64,000 nucleotides of DNA, taken from contig NC_079885.1 of assembly GCF_029227915.1 (NCBI RefSeq), positions 27,903,001 to 27,967,000 of the forward strand, written 5' to 3'. Of the stretch, positions 35,601 to 48,900 are shown piece after piece. Positions within the stretch are counted from its first letter, which is position 1; the number at the start of each line of letters is the position of its first letter. A program made the position numbers and the translations under genes. The notes under the pieces are model-generated. The model did no database searches. It saw nothing but the letters and a program-made list of their open reading frames with translations, and was not told where the DNA came from. The DNA is from Hydractinia symbiolongicarpus (lineage: Eukaryota; Cnidaria; Hydrozoa; Anthoathecata; Hydractiniidae).

Positions 35601-37850
35601 GCGCTTCATTTAAAAATTTAGATAAATAAGTCATTTTTTACGGTTGGACCAATCCTAGCCGTTAGCGCGTGCTGAAGAAAGAAAGACAGTTTTAAAAACT
35701 ACATTTCAATGACTTTCTAACGGCATCAGTCCGTTTCAATTACAACGGTTGCGTCACATATTCGTACCAACATCCATTTAGTGATATTTTTCCGATTTTA
35801 CTAGGTTGCATCGTTTTTAACAGTGAAGGAATGACTGTGGGACTTAATTGAACTGATTTTGGACTTTGACCTCAAAAATGCGATAAATGAGACAATTGGA
35901 CCCAAGAAATAACATTCGTCTTATTTTGACATAATTGCTGGAATTTACCGATTTCGCTGGGCGCTGTGGTAGCGCTTCATTTAAAAATTTAGATAAATAT
36001 GTGATTTTTTACTGTGCGACGAATCCTAGCCGTTATCGCGCGCTGAAGAGATAGAGACAGTTTTAGAAGGTACGTTTCAATGAATTTCTAACGGTATGAG
36101 TCCGTTTGAGTTACATCGGTTGAGTCACATATTCGTCCCCACATGTATTTAGGGATATTTTTCTGATAATACTAGGTTGTATCGCTTTTAACAGTGAAAC
36201 AATTGACTGTGGCACTTAATTGAACTGATTTTGGACTGTGACCTTATAAATGTGATAAGTGAGACAATTGGAACAAAGAAATATCATTCCTCTTAATTTG
36301 ACATGATTGCTGGGATTTACTGATTTCACTGGGCGCTGTGGTAGGGATTTACTTAAAAATTTAGATAAATAAGTCATTTTTTACGGTGGGAGCAATCATA
36401 GCCGTTAGCCCGCGCTAAAGAAAGAGAAACAGTTCTAAAAACTACATTTCATTGACTTTCTAACGGCATCAGTCCGTTTGAGTTACATCGGTTGAGTCAC
36501 ATATTCGTCCCCACATGTATTTAGGGATATTTTTCTGATAATACTAGGTTGTATCGCTTTTAACAGTGAAACAGTTGACTGTGGCACTTAATTGAACTGA
36601 TTTTGGACTGTGACCTTATAAATGTGATAAGTGAGACAATTGGAACAAAGAAATATCATTCCTCTTAATTTGACATGATTGCTGGGATTTACTGATTTCA
36701 CTGGGCGCTGTGGTAGGGATTTACTTAAAAATTTAGATAAATAAGTCATTTTTTACGGTGGGACCAATCATAGCCGTTAGCCCGCGCTAAAGAAAGAGAA
36801 ACAGTTTTTAAAACTACATTTCATTGACTCTCTAACGGTGTCAGTGCGTTTCAATTATAACAGTTGCGTCACATATTCATACCAACGTGTATTTAACGAT
36901 ATTTTTCTGATTTTGCTAGGTTGCATCGTTTTTAACAGTGAAGGAATGACTGTGGGACTTAATTGAACTGATTTTGGACTTTGACCTCAAAAATGTGATA
37001 AATGAGACGATAGGACCCAAGGAATAAAATTCTTTTTAATTTGACATGATTGCTGCAATTCAGCGATTACACTCGGCCAAATAGTAGCGCTTCACTTAAA
37101 AATTTAGATAAAACAAGTCATTTTTTACTGTGGGACCAATCCTAGTTGTTAGCGCGCGCTGAAGAAATAGAGACAGTTTCAAATACTATATTTCATTGAC
37201 TTTCTAACGGTATTAGCCCGTTTCAACTACAACGGTTGCGTCACATATTCGTACCAATATGTATTTAGTGGTTTTTTGCATTATTTTTAAGTTGTATTGC
37301 TTTTGACAGTGAAACGATTGACTGTGGGACTTAATTGAAGTGATCCTGGACTGTGACTGCATAAATGTGATGAATGAGCCAATTGGATTCCAAGGAAGAA
37401 CATTCTTCTTAATTTGACATGATTGCTGCAATTCAGCGATTACACTCGTCCCAATGGTAGCGCTTCTCTTAAAAATTTAGATAAAATAAGTCATTTTTTA
37501 CTGTAGGACCAATCCTAGCCGTTAGCGCGGGATGAAGAAATAGAGACAGTTTCAAAAACTACATTTCATTGACTTTCTAACGGTGTAAATCCGCTTAACT
37601 TACAACCGTTGCGTCACGTATTCGTACCAACATGTATTTAGTGATTCTTTTCCGATATTACTAAGTTGTATTTCTTTTGACAGTGAAACGATTGACTGTG
37701 GGACTTAATAGAACTAATATTGGACTTTGACCTCATAAATGTGATAAATGAGACAATTGGACACAAGGAATAACATTCTTCTTAATTTGACATGATTGCT
37801 GGAATTTACCGATTTCGCTGGGCGCTGTGGTAGCGTTCTATAAAAAAGTT
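32632..37850 (+). repeat. Second copy of 24816-30583, two units shorter
   Basis: Unit starts: 32632, 33005, 33379, 33752, 34125, 34498, 34872, 35246, 35619, 35990, 36362, 36734, 37105, 37478. From 32650 to the 35619 unit the offset to the first copy is 7,834; from 35990 to 37671 it is 7,088. The difference, 746 bp, is two units. The 35619 unit carries the change (27785-like front, 28531-like rear). After 37671 the 37478 unit leaves the match (TATTTC versus TATCGC). Confidence 0.88.
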
Positions 37851-40800
37851 TAGATAAATAAGTCATTTTGTACTGTGGAACCAATCCTAGCCGTTAGCGC
37901 GCGATGAAAAAATAGAAACATTTTTAAAAACTACATTTCATTGACTTTCTAACTGTGTCAATCGGCTTGACTTACAACGGTTGCGTAACATATTCGTACC
38001 AACATGTATTTAGTGACTCTTTTCCGATATTACTAAGTTGTATCGCTTTTAACAGTAAAACGATTGACTGTGGGACTTAATTGAAGTGATTCTGGACTGT
38101 AACCTTATAAATGTGACAAATGAGACAATTGGACCCAAGGAATAAAATTCTTTTTAATTTGACATGATTGCTGCAATTCAGCGATTACACTCGGCCCAAC
38201 GGTAGCGCTTCACTTAAAAATTTAGAAAAGACAAGTCATTCTTTACTGGGGGACCAATCCTAGTTGTTAGCGCGCGCTGAAGAAAGAGAAACAGTTTTAA
38301 AAACTACATTTCATTGACTGTCTAACGGTATCAGTCCGTTTCAATTACAACGGTTGCGTCACATATTCGTACCACCATGTATTTAGCGATATTTTTCTGA
38401 TTTTACTAGGTTACATCGCTTTTGACAGTGAAAGGATTGACTGTGGGACTTAATTGAACAGATTTTGGACTTTGACCTTATAAATGTGATAAATGAGACA
38501 ATTGGACCAAAGGAATAACAATCTTCTTAATTTGACATGATTGCTGGATTTTACCGATTTCGCTGGGCGCTGTGGTAGCGTTTTATAAAAAAGTTTAGAT
38601 AAATAAGTCATTTTGTACTGTGGGACCAATCTTAGCCGTTAGCGCGCGTTGAAGAAGTAGAGACAGTTTCAAATACTACATTTCATTGACTTTCTAACGG
38701 TATCAGTCGGTTTCAACTACAACGGTTGCGTTACATACTCGTACCAACATGTATTTAGTGATTTTTTTCCGATATTACTAAGTTGTATCGCTTTTAACAG
38801 TGAAACGATTGACTGTAGGACTTAATTGAACTTATTTTGGACAGTGATCTTATAAATGTGATAAGGGAAACAATTGGACCCAAGAAATAACATTCTTATT
38901 ACTTTGACATGATTGCTGGTATTTACCGATTTCACTGGGCGCTGTGGTAGCGCTTCATTTAAAAATTTTGATAAATAAGTCATTTTTTACGGTTGGACCA
39001 ACCCTAGCCGTTAGCGCGCGCTGAAGAAAGAGAAACAGTTTTAAAAACTACATTTCAATGACTTTCTAACGGTATCAGTCCGTTTCAATTACAACGGTTC
39101 CGTCACATATTCGTACCAACATGTATTTAGCGATATTTTTCTGATTTTACTAGGTTACATCACTTTTAACAGTGAAAGGATTGACTGTGGGACTTAATTG
39201 AACAGATTTTGGACTTTGAACTTATAAATGTGATAAATGAGACAATTGGACCAAAGGAATAACAATCTTCTTAATTTGACATGATTGCTGGAATTTACCG
39301 ATTTCGCTGGGCGCAGTGGTAGCGGTTTATAAAAAAGTTTAGATAAATAAGTCATTTTGTACTGTGGGACCAATCTTAGCCGTTAGCGAGCGTTGAAGAA
39401 ATAGAGAAAGTTTTAAATACTACATTTCATTTACTTTCTAACGGTATCAGTCCGTTTCAACTACAACGGTTGCGTCACATATTCGTACCAACATGTATTT
39501 AGTGATTTTTTTCCGATATAACTAAGTTGTATCGCTTCTAACAGTGAAACGATTGACTGTAGACTTAATTGAACTGATCTTGGACTGTGACCTTATAAAT
39601 TTGATAAGTGAGACAATTGGACAGCAAGATTTAACATTCTTCTTAATTTGACATGATTGCCGGAACTCAGCAATTACACTGGGCGCTGTGGTAGTACTTC
39701 ATTTAAAAATTTAGATAAATAAGTCATTCCTTACTATAGGACCAATCATAGCCGTTAGCCCGCGCTAAAGAAAGAGAAACAGTTTTAAAACTTACATTTC
39801 ATTGACTGTCTAACGGAATCAGTCCGTTTCAATTACAACGGTTGCGTCACATATTCGTACCAACATGTATTTAACGATTTCTTTCTGATTTTACTAGGTT
39901 GAATCGTTTTTAACAGTGAAAGGATTGACTGTGGGACTTAATTGAACTTATTTTCGACTGTGACCTTATAAATGTGATAAGTGAGACAATTGGACCCAAG
40001 AAATAACATTCTTCTTAATTTGACATGATTGCTGGAATTTACCGATTTCACTGGGCGCTGTGGTAGTGCTTCATTTAAAAACTTAGATAAATAAGTCTTT
40101 TCTACGGCGGGACCAATCCTAGCCGTTAGCGCGCGCTGAAGAAAGAGAGACAGTTTTAAAAACTACATTTCATTGACTTTCTAACGGTATCAGTCCGTTT
40201 CAATTACAACGGTTGCGTCACATATTCGTACCACCATGTACTTAGCGATATTTTTCTGATTTTACTAGGTTACATCGCTTTTAACAGTGAAAGGATTGAC
40301 TGTGGGACTTAATTGAACAGATTTTGGACTTTGACCTTATAAATGTGATAAATAAGACAATTGGTCCAAAGGAATAACAATCTTCTTAATTTAACATGAT
40401 TGCTGGAGTTTACCGATTTCGCTGGGCGCTGTGGTAGCGTTGTATAAAAAAGTTTAGATAAATAAGTCATTTTGTACTGTGGGACCAATCTTAGCCGTTA
40501 GCGCGCGTTGAAGAAATAGAGACAGTTTTAAATACTACATTTCATTGACTTTCTAATGGTATCAGTCCGTTTCAACTACAACGGTTGCGTCACATACTCG
40601 TACCAACATGTATTTAGTGATTTTTTTCCGATATTACTAAGTTGTATCGCTTTTAACAGTAAAACGATTGACTGTAGGACTTAATTGAACTGATCTTGGG
40701 CTGTGACCTTATAAATGTGATAAGTGAGACAATTGGACCCAAGAAATAACATTCTTCTTACCTTGACATGATTGCTGGAATTTACCGATTTCACTGGGCG

Positions 40801-41197
40801 CTGTGGTAGCGCTTCATTTAAAAACTTTGCTAAATAAGTTTTTTCTACGGTGGGACCAATCCTAGCCGTTAGCGCGCGCTGAAAAAAGAGAGACAGTTTT
40901 AAAAACTACCTTTAATTGACTTTCTAACGGTATCATTCCGTTTCAATTACAACGGTTGCGTCACATATTCGTACGAACATGTATTTGGCGATGGTATTCT
41001 GATATTACTAGGTTGCATCGCTTTTAACAGTGAAAGGATTGACTTCGGGACTTAATTGAACTGACTTTGGACTTTGACCTCACAAATGTGATAAATGAGC
41101 CAATTGGACCCAAGGAATAAAATTCTTTTTAATTTGACATGATTGCTGCAATTCAGCGATTACACTCGGCCCAACGGTAGCGCTTCACTTAAAAATT
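37851..41197 (+). repeat. Nine units including diverged abcd series, copy 1
   Basis: Unit starts: 37851, 38223, 38596, 38968, 39340, 39712, 40084, 40455, 40827. The series from 38223 resembles a, b, c, d plus the 12952 type, a, and the 5962 type. The stretch 38126-41100 forms one 2,975-bp unit repeated in tandem from 41101. The 38223 front is TAGAAAAGACAAGTCATTC, also found at 54534 (37764-38280 matches 54075-54591, offset 16,311). Confidence 0.82.
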
Positions 41198-43431
41198 TAG
41201 AAAAGACAAGTCATTCTTTACTGGTTGACCAATCCTAGTTGTTAGCGCGCGCTGAAGAAAGAGAAACAGTTTTAAAAACTACATTTCATTGACTGTCTAA
41301 CGGTATCAGTCCGTTTCAATTACAACGGTTGCGTCACATATTCGTACCACCATGTATTTAGCGATATTTTTCTGATTTTACTAGGTTACATCGCTTTTGA
41401 CAGTGAAAGGATTGACTGTGGGACTTAATTGAACAGATTTTGGACTTTGACCTTATAAATGTGATAAATGAGACAATTGGACCAAAGGAATAACAATCTT
41501 CTTAATTTGACATGATTGCTGGATTTTACCGATTTCGCTGGGCGCTGTGGTAGCGTTTTATAAAAAAGTTTAGATAAATAAGTCATTTTGTACTGTGGGA
41601 CCAATCTTAGCCGTTAGCGCGCGTTGAAGAAGTAGAGACAGTTTCAAATACTACATTTCATTGACTTTCTAACGGTATCAGTCGGTTTCAACTACAACGG
41701 TTGCGTTACATACTCGTACCAACATGTATTTAGTGATTTTTTTCCGATATTACTAAGTTGTATCGCTTTTAACAGTGAAACGATTGACTGTAGGACTTAA
41801 TTGAACTTATTTTGGACTGTGATCTTATAAATGTGATAAGGGAAACAATTGGACCCAAGAAATAACATTCTTCTTACTTTGACATGATTGCTGGTATTTA
41901 CCGATTTCACTGGGCGCTGTGGTAGCGCTTCCTTTAAAAATTTTGATAAATAAGTCATTTTTTACGGTTGGACCAACCCTAGCCGTTAGCGCGCGCTGAA
42001 GAAAGAGAAACAGTTTTAAAAACTACATTTCATTGACTTTCTAACGGTATCAGTCCGTTTCAATTACAACGGTTCCGTCACATATTCGTACCAACATGTA
42101 TTTAGCGATATTTTTCTGATTTTACTAGGTTACATCACTTTTAACAGTGAAAGGATTGACTGTGGGACTTAATTGAACAGATTTTGGACTTTGAACTTAT
42201 AAATGTGATAAATGAGACAATTGGACCAAAGGAATAACAATCTTCTTAATTTGACATGATTGCTGGAATTTACAGATTTCGCTGGGCGCAGTGGTAGCGT
42301 TTTATAAAAAAGTTTAGATAAATAAGTCATTTTGTACTGTGGGACCAATCTTAGCCGTTAGCGAGCGTTGAAGAAATAGAGACAGTTTTAAATACTACAT
42401 TTCATTGACTTTCTAACGGTATCAGTCCGTTTCAACTACAACGGTTGCGTCACATATTCGTACCAACATGTATTTAGTGATTTTTTTCCGATATAACTAA
42501 GTTGTATCGCTTCTAACAGTGAAACGATTGACTGTAGGACTTAATTGAACTGATCTTCGACTGTGACCTTATAAATTTGATAAGTGAGACAATTGGACAG
42601 CAAGATTTAACATTCTTCTTAATTTGACATGATTGCCGGAACTCAGCAATTACACTGGGCGCTGTGGTAGTACTTCATTTAAAAATTTAGATAAATAAGT
42701 CATTCCTTACTGTAGGACCAATCATAGCCGTTAGCCCGCGCTAAAGAAAGAGAAACAGTTTTAAAAACTACATTTCATTGACTGTCTAACGGAATCAGTC
42801 CGTTTCAATTACAACGGTTGCGTCACATATTCGTACCAACATGTATTTAGCGATTTTTTTCTGATTTTACTAGGTTGAATCGTTTTTAACAGTGAAAGGA
42901 TTGACTGTGGAACTTAATTGAACTTATTTTCGACTGTGACCTTATAAATGTGATAAGTGAGACAATTGGACCCAAGAAATAACATTCTTCTTAATTTGAC
43001 ATGATTGCTGGAATTTACCGATTTCACTGGGCGCTGTGGTAGTGCTTCATTTAAAAACTTAGATAAATAAGTCATTTTGTACTGTGGGACCAATCCTAGC
43101 CGTTAGCGCGCGCTGAAGAAAGAGAGACAGTTTTAAAAACTACGTTTCATTGACTTTCTAACGGTATCAGTCCGTTTCAACTACAACGGTTGCGTCACAT
43201 ACTCGTACCAACATGTATTTAGTGATTTTCTTCCGATATTACTAAGTTGTATCGCTTTTAACAGTAAAACGATTGACTGTAGGACTTAATTGAACTGATC
43301 TTGGGCTGTGACCTTATAAATGTGATAAGTGAGACAATTGGACCCAAGAAATAACATTCTTCTTACCTTGACATGATTGCTGGAATTTACCGATTTCACT
43401 GGGCGCTGTGGTAGCGCTTCATTTAAAAACT
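41198..43431 (+). repeat. Diverged abcd series, copy 2, one unit shorter
   Basis: Unit starts: 41198, 41571, 41943, 42315, 42688, 43060. Offset to copy 1 is 2,975-2,976 up to the 43060 unit and 2,605 afterwards. The 43060 unit begins like 40084 (ACTTAGATAAATAAG, GAAGAAAGAGAG) and ends like 40455 (AACAGTAAAACG, CTTGGGCTGTG), so one unit was lost by exchange between neighbours. Confidence 0.82.
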
Positions 43432-43734
43432 TTGATAAATAAGTTTTTTCTACGGTGGGACCAATCCTAGCCGTTAGCGCGCGCTGAAAAAAGAGAGACA
43501 GTTTTAAAAACTACCTTTAATTGACTTTCTAACGGTATCATTCCGTTTCAATTACAACGGTTGCGTCACATATTCGTACGAACATGTATTTGGCGATGGT
43601 ATTCTGATATTACTAGGTTGCATCGCTTTTAACAGTGAAAGGATTGACTTTGGGACTTAATTGAACTGACTTTGGACTTTGACCTCATAAATGTGATAAA
43701 TGAGACAACTGTGGTAGCGCTTCATTTAAAAATT
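43432..43734 (+). repeat. Shortened unit, 303 bp, third copy
   Basis: The junction GAGACAACTGTGGTAGCG lies at 43706-43711, identical to those at 6981 and 14714, so all three descend from one deletion. The neighbouring full-length unit at 40827 shares the front but not the deletion. Confidence 0.85.
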
Positions 43735-45964
43735 TAGATAAATAAGTCATTTTTTACGGTGGGACTAATCCTAGCCGTTAGCGCGCTGAAGAAAGAGAGA
43801 CAGTTTTAAAAAGTACATTTCATTGACTTTCTAACGGTATCAGTCCGTTTCAATTACAACGGTTGCGTCACATATTCGTACCAACATGTATTTAGTGATT
43901 TTTTTCCGATATTACTAAGTTGTATCGCTTTTAACATTGAAAGGATTGACTGTGGGACTTAATTGAACTGATCTTGGACTGTGACCTTATAAATTTGATA
44001 AGTGAGACAATTGGACTGCAAGAAGTAAAATTCTTCTTAATTGGACATGATTGCTGCAATTCAGCGATTACACTCAGCCCAATGGTAGCGCATCACTTAA
44101 TAATTTAGATAAATAAGTCATTGTTTACGGAGGGACCAATCCTAGCCGTTAGCGCGCGTTGAAGAAATAGAGGCAGTTTTAAATACTACATTTCATTGAC
44201 TTTCTAACGGTATCAGTCCGTTTCAACTACAGCGGTTGCGTCACATATTCATACCAACATGTACTTAATGATTTTTCCGATATTACTAAGTTGTATCGCT
44301 TTTAACATTAAAAGGATTGACTGTGGGACTTAATTGAACTGATCTTGGACTGTGACCTTATAAATTTGATAAGTGAGACAATTGGACTGCAAGAAGTAAA
44401 ATTCTTCTTAATTGGACATGAGTGCCGGAACTCAGCGATTACACTGGGCGCTGTGGTAGTACTTTATTTAAAAATTTACATAAGTAAGTCATTTTTTACT
44501 GTGGGACGAATCATAGCCGTTATCGCGCGCTGAAGAAATAGAGGCAGCTTTAGAAGGTACGTTTCAATGAATTTCTAACGGGATGAGTCCGTTTGAGTTA
44601 CATCGGTTGAGTCACATATTCGTCCCCACATGTATTTAGGGATATTTTTCTGGTAATACTAGGTTGTATCGCTTTTAACAGTGAAACGATTGACTGTGGC
44701 ACTTAATTAAACTGATTTTGGACTGTGTCCTTATAAATGTCATAAGTGAGACAATTGGAACCAAGAAATATCATTCTTCTTAATTTGACATGATTGCTGG
44801 AATTTACTGATTTCCCTGGGCGCTGTGGTACTGATTCACTTAAAAATTTAGATAAATAAGTCATTTTTTACGGTGGGACCAATCTTAGCTGTTAGCCCGC
44901 GCTGAAAAAAGAGAAACAGTTTTAAAAACTACATTTCATTGACTCTCTAACGGTATCAGTCCGTTTCAATTACAACGGTTGCGTCACATATTCGTACGAT
45001 CATGTATTTAGCGATATTTTTCTGATTTTACTAGGTTGCATCGTTTTTAACAGTGAAAGGAATGACTGTGGGACTTAATTGAACTGATTTTAGACTTTGA
45101 CCTCCAAAATTTGATAAATGAGACAATTGGACCCAATAAATAACATTCTTCTTAATTTGACATGATTGCTGGAATTTACCGATTTCGCTGGGCGCTGTGG
45201 TAACGTTTTTTTTAAAAGTTTAGATAAATAAGTCATTGTTTACGGTGGAACCAATCCTAGCCGTTAGCGCGCGTTGAAAAAAATAGAAACATTTTCAAAA
45301 ACTACATTTCATTGACTTTCTAACGGTGTCAATCCGTTTGACTTACAACGGTTGCGTCACATTGTCATACCAACATGTACTTAATGATTTTTTCCGATAT
45401 TACTAAGTTGTATCGCTTTTAACCGTGAAACGATTGACTGTGGGACTTAATTGAAGTGATTCTGGACTGTGACCTTATAAATGTGATAAGTGAGACAATT
45501 GGAACCAAGAAATATCATTTTTCCTAATTTGACATGATTGCAGGAATTTACCGATTTCACTGGGCGCTGTGGTAGGGATTCACTTAAAAATTTAGATAAA
45601 TAAGACATTTTTTACGGTGGGACCAATCCTAGCCGTTAGCCCGCGCTGAAGAAAGAGAAACAGTTTTAAAAACTACATTTCATTGACTCTCTAATGGTAT
45701 CAGTCCGTTTCAATTACAACGGTTGCGTCACATATTCGTACCATCATGTATTTAGCGATATTTTTCTGATTTTACTAGGTTGCATCGTTTTTAACAGTGA
45801 AAGGAATGACTGTGGGACTTAATTGAACTGATTTTGGACTTTGACCTCCAAAATGTGATAAATGAGACAATTGGACTTAATAAATAACATTCTTCTTAAT
45901 TTGACATGATTGTTGGAATTTACCGGTTTCGCTGGGCACTGTGGTAACGCTTTATTTAAAAGTT
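43432..45964 (+). repeat. Third, partial copy of the 13-unit block
   Basis: Unit starts: 43432, 43735, 44106, 44477, 44849, 45221, 45593. About 43305-45787 matches 6580-9061 (offset 36,725, then 36,726 after an extra A near 45280) and 14313-16794. It includes the third 303-bp unit. The 43735 unit has a replaced middle, and the 45593 unit changes to an 8124-like rear at 45788. Confidence 0.85.
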
Positions 45965-48900
45965 TACATAAAAAAGTCATTTTGCACTGTGGGACTAATC
46001 CTAGTCGTTAGCGCGCGCTGAAGAAATAGAAACATTTTCAAAAACTACATTTCATTGACTTTCTAACGGTGTCAAACCGCCTAAGTAACAACGGTTGCTT
46101 CGTGTATTCGTACCAACATGTATTTAGTGATTTTTTTCCGGTATTACTAAGTTGTATTGCTTTTGACAATGAAACGATTGACTGTGGGACTTAATTGAAG
46201 TGATTCTGTACTGTGACCTTATAAATGTGATAAATGAGCCAATTGGACTCCAAGGAATAACATTCTTCTTAATTTGACATGATTGCTGGAATCAGCGATT
46301 ACACGCGGCCCTATGGTAGTGCTTCACTTAAAAATTTTATACAAAATAAGTCATTTTTTACTGTTGGACCAATCCTGGCCGTTAGCACGCGCTGAATAAA
46401 TAGGAACAGTTTCAAAGACTACATTTCATTGACTTTCTGGCCGTATAAATCCGTTTGAGTTGCAACGGTTGCGTCACATATTCGTACCAACATGTACTTA
46501 GTGATATTTTTCCGATATTATTGAGATATATCGCTTTTAACAGTGCAACGATTGACTCTGGGACTTAATTGAAGTAACTTTGGACTGTGACCTTATAAAT
46601 GTGATGAGTGAGCCAACTGGACCCCAAGAAATGACATTCTTCTTAATTTGACATGATTGCCGCAACTCAGCGATTACACTGGTCGCTGTTTAGAGCGCTT
46701 CATTTAAAAATTTTAATAAATAAGTGATTTTTTACTGTGGGACGAATCCTAGCCGTTATCGCGCGCTGAAGAAATAGAGACAGTTTTAGAAGGTAAGTTT
46801 CAATGCGTTTCTAACGGTATGAGTCCCTTTGAGTTACATCGGTTGAGTCACACATTCGTCACCACATGTATTTAGGGATATTTTTCTGATAATACTAGGT
46901 TGTATCGCTTTTAACAGTGAAACGATTGACTGTTGCACTTAATTGAACTGATTTTGGGCTGTGACCTTATAAATGTGATAAGTGAGACAATTGGAACCAA
47001 GAAATAACATTTTTCTTAATTTGACATGATTGCTGGAATTTACTGATTTCACTGGGCGCTGTGGTAGGGATTCGCTTAAAAATTTAGATAAATAAGTCAT
47101 TTTTTACGGTGGGACCAATCCTAGCCGTTAGCGCGCTGAAGAAATAGAAAAATTTTCAAAAACTACATTTCATTGACTTTCTAACGGTGTCAATCCGCTT
47201 AAGTTACAACGGTTGCGTCACATATCCGTACCAACATGCATTTAGTGATTTTTTTCCGTTATTACTCAGTTGTATTGCTTTTGACAGTGAAACGATTGAC
47301 TGTGGGACTTAATTGAAGTGATTCTGTACTGTGACCTTTTAACTGTGATAAGTGAGCCAACTGGACCCCAACAAATGACATTCTTCTAAATTTGACATGA
47401 TTGCCGCAACTCAGCGATTACACTGGTCGCTGTTTGGAGCGCTTCATTTAAAAATTTAGATAAATAAGTGATTTTTTACTGTGGGACGAATCCTAGCCGT
47501 TATCGCGCGCTGAAGAAATAGAGACAGTTTTAGAAGGTACGTTTCAATGAATTTCTAACGGTATAAGTCCGTTTGAATTACATCGGTTGAGTTACATATT
47601 CGTCTCCACATGTATTTAGGGATATTTTTCTGATAATACTAGGTTGTGTCGCTTTTAACAGTGAAACGATTGACTGTGGCACTTAATTGAACTGATTTTG
47701 GACTGTGATCTCATAAATGTGATAAGTGAGACAATTGGAACAAAGAAATATCATTCTTCTTAATTTGACATGATTGCTGGAACTTACTGGTTTCACTGGG
47801 CACTGTGGTAGGGATTCACTTAAAAATTTAGATAAATAAGTCATTTTTTACGGTGGGACCAATCCTAGCCGTTAGCCCGCGCTGAAGAAAGAGAAACAGT
47901 TTAAAAACTACATTTCATTGACTACCTAACGGTGTCAGTCCTTTTCAATTACAACGGTTGCGTCACATATTCGTACCATCATGTATTTAACGATATCTTT
48001 CTGATTTTACTAGGTTGCATCGTTTTTAACAGTGAAAGGATTGACTGTGGGACTTAATTGAACTGATTTTGGACTTTGACCTCAAAAATGTGATAAATGA
48101 GACAAGAAATAACATTCGTCTTAATTTGACATGATTGCTGGAATTTACCAATTTCGCTGGGCGCTGTGGTAGCGCTTTATTTAAAAGTTTTTATACAATA
48201 AGACCTTTTTTACTGTGGGACCAATCCTAGCCGTTATCGCGCGCTGAACAAATAGAGACAGTTTTATAAGGTAGGTTTCAATGAATTTCTAACGGTATGA
48301 GTCCGTTTGAGTAACATCGGTTGAGTCACATATTCGTCCCCACATGTATTTAGGGATATTTTTCTAATAATACTAGGTTGTATCGCTTTTAACAGTGAAA
48401 CGATTGACTGTGCCACTTAATTGAAGTGATTCTGGACTGCGACCTTATAAATGTGATAAATGAGCCAATTGGACTGCAAGGAATAACATTCTTCTTAATT
48501 TGACATGATTGCAGGAATTCAGCGATTACACTCGGCCCTATTGTGGCCCTTCACTTAAAAACTTATATAAAATAAGTCATTTCTTACTATGGGACCAATC
48601 CTGGCCGTTAGCACGCGCTGAATAAATAGAAACAGTTTCAAAAACTACGTTTCATTGACCTTCTGGCGGTGTAAATCCGTTTGAGTTACAACGGTTGCGT
48701 CACATATTCGTACCAACATGTATTTAGCGATAGTATTCGGATATTACTAGGTTACATCGCTTTTAACAGTGAAAGGATTGACTGTTGGACTTAATTGAAC
48801 TAATATTGGACTTTGACCTCATAAATGTGATAAATGAGACAATTGGACCCAAGGAATAACATTCTTCTTAATTTGACATGATTGCTGGAACTTACCGATT

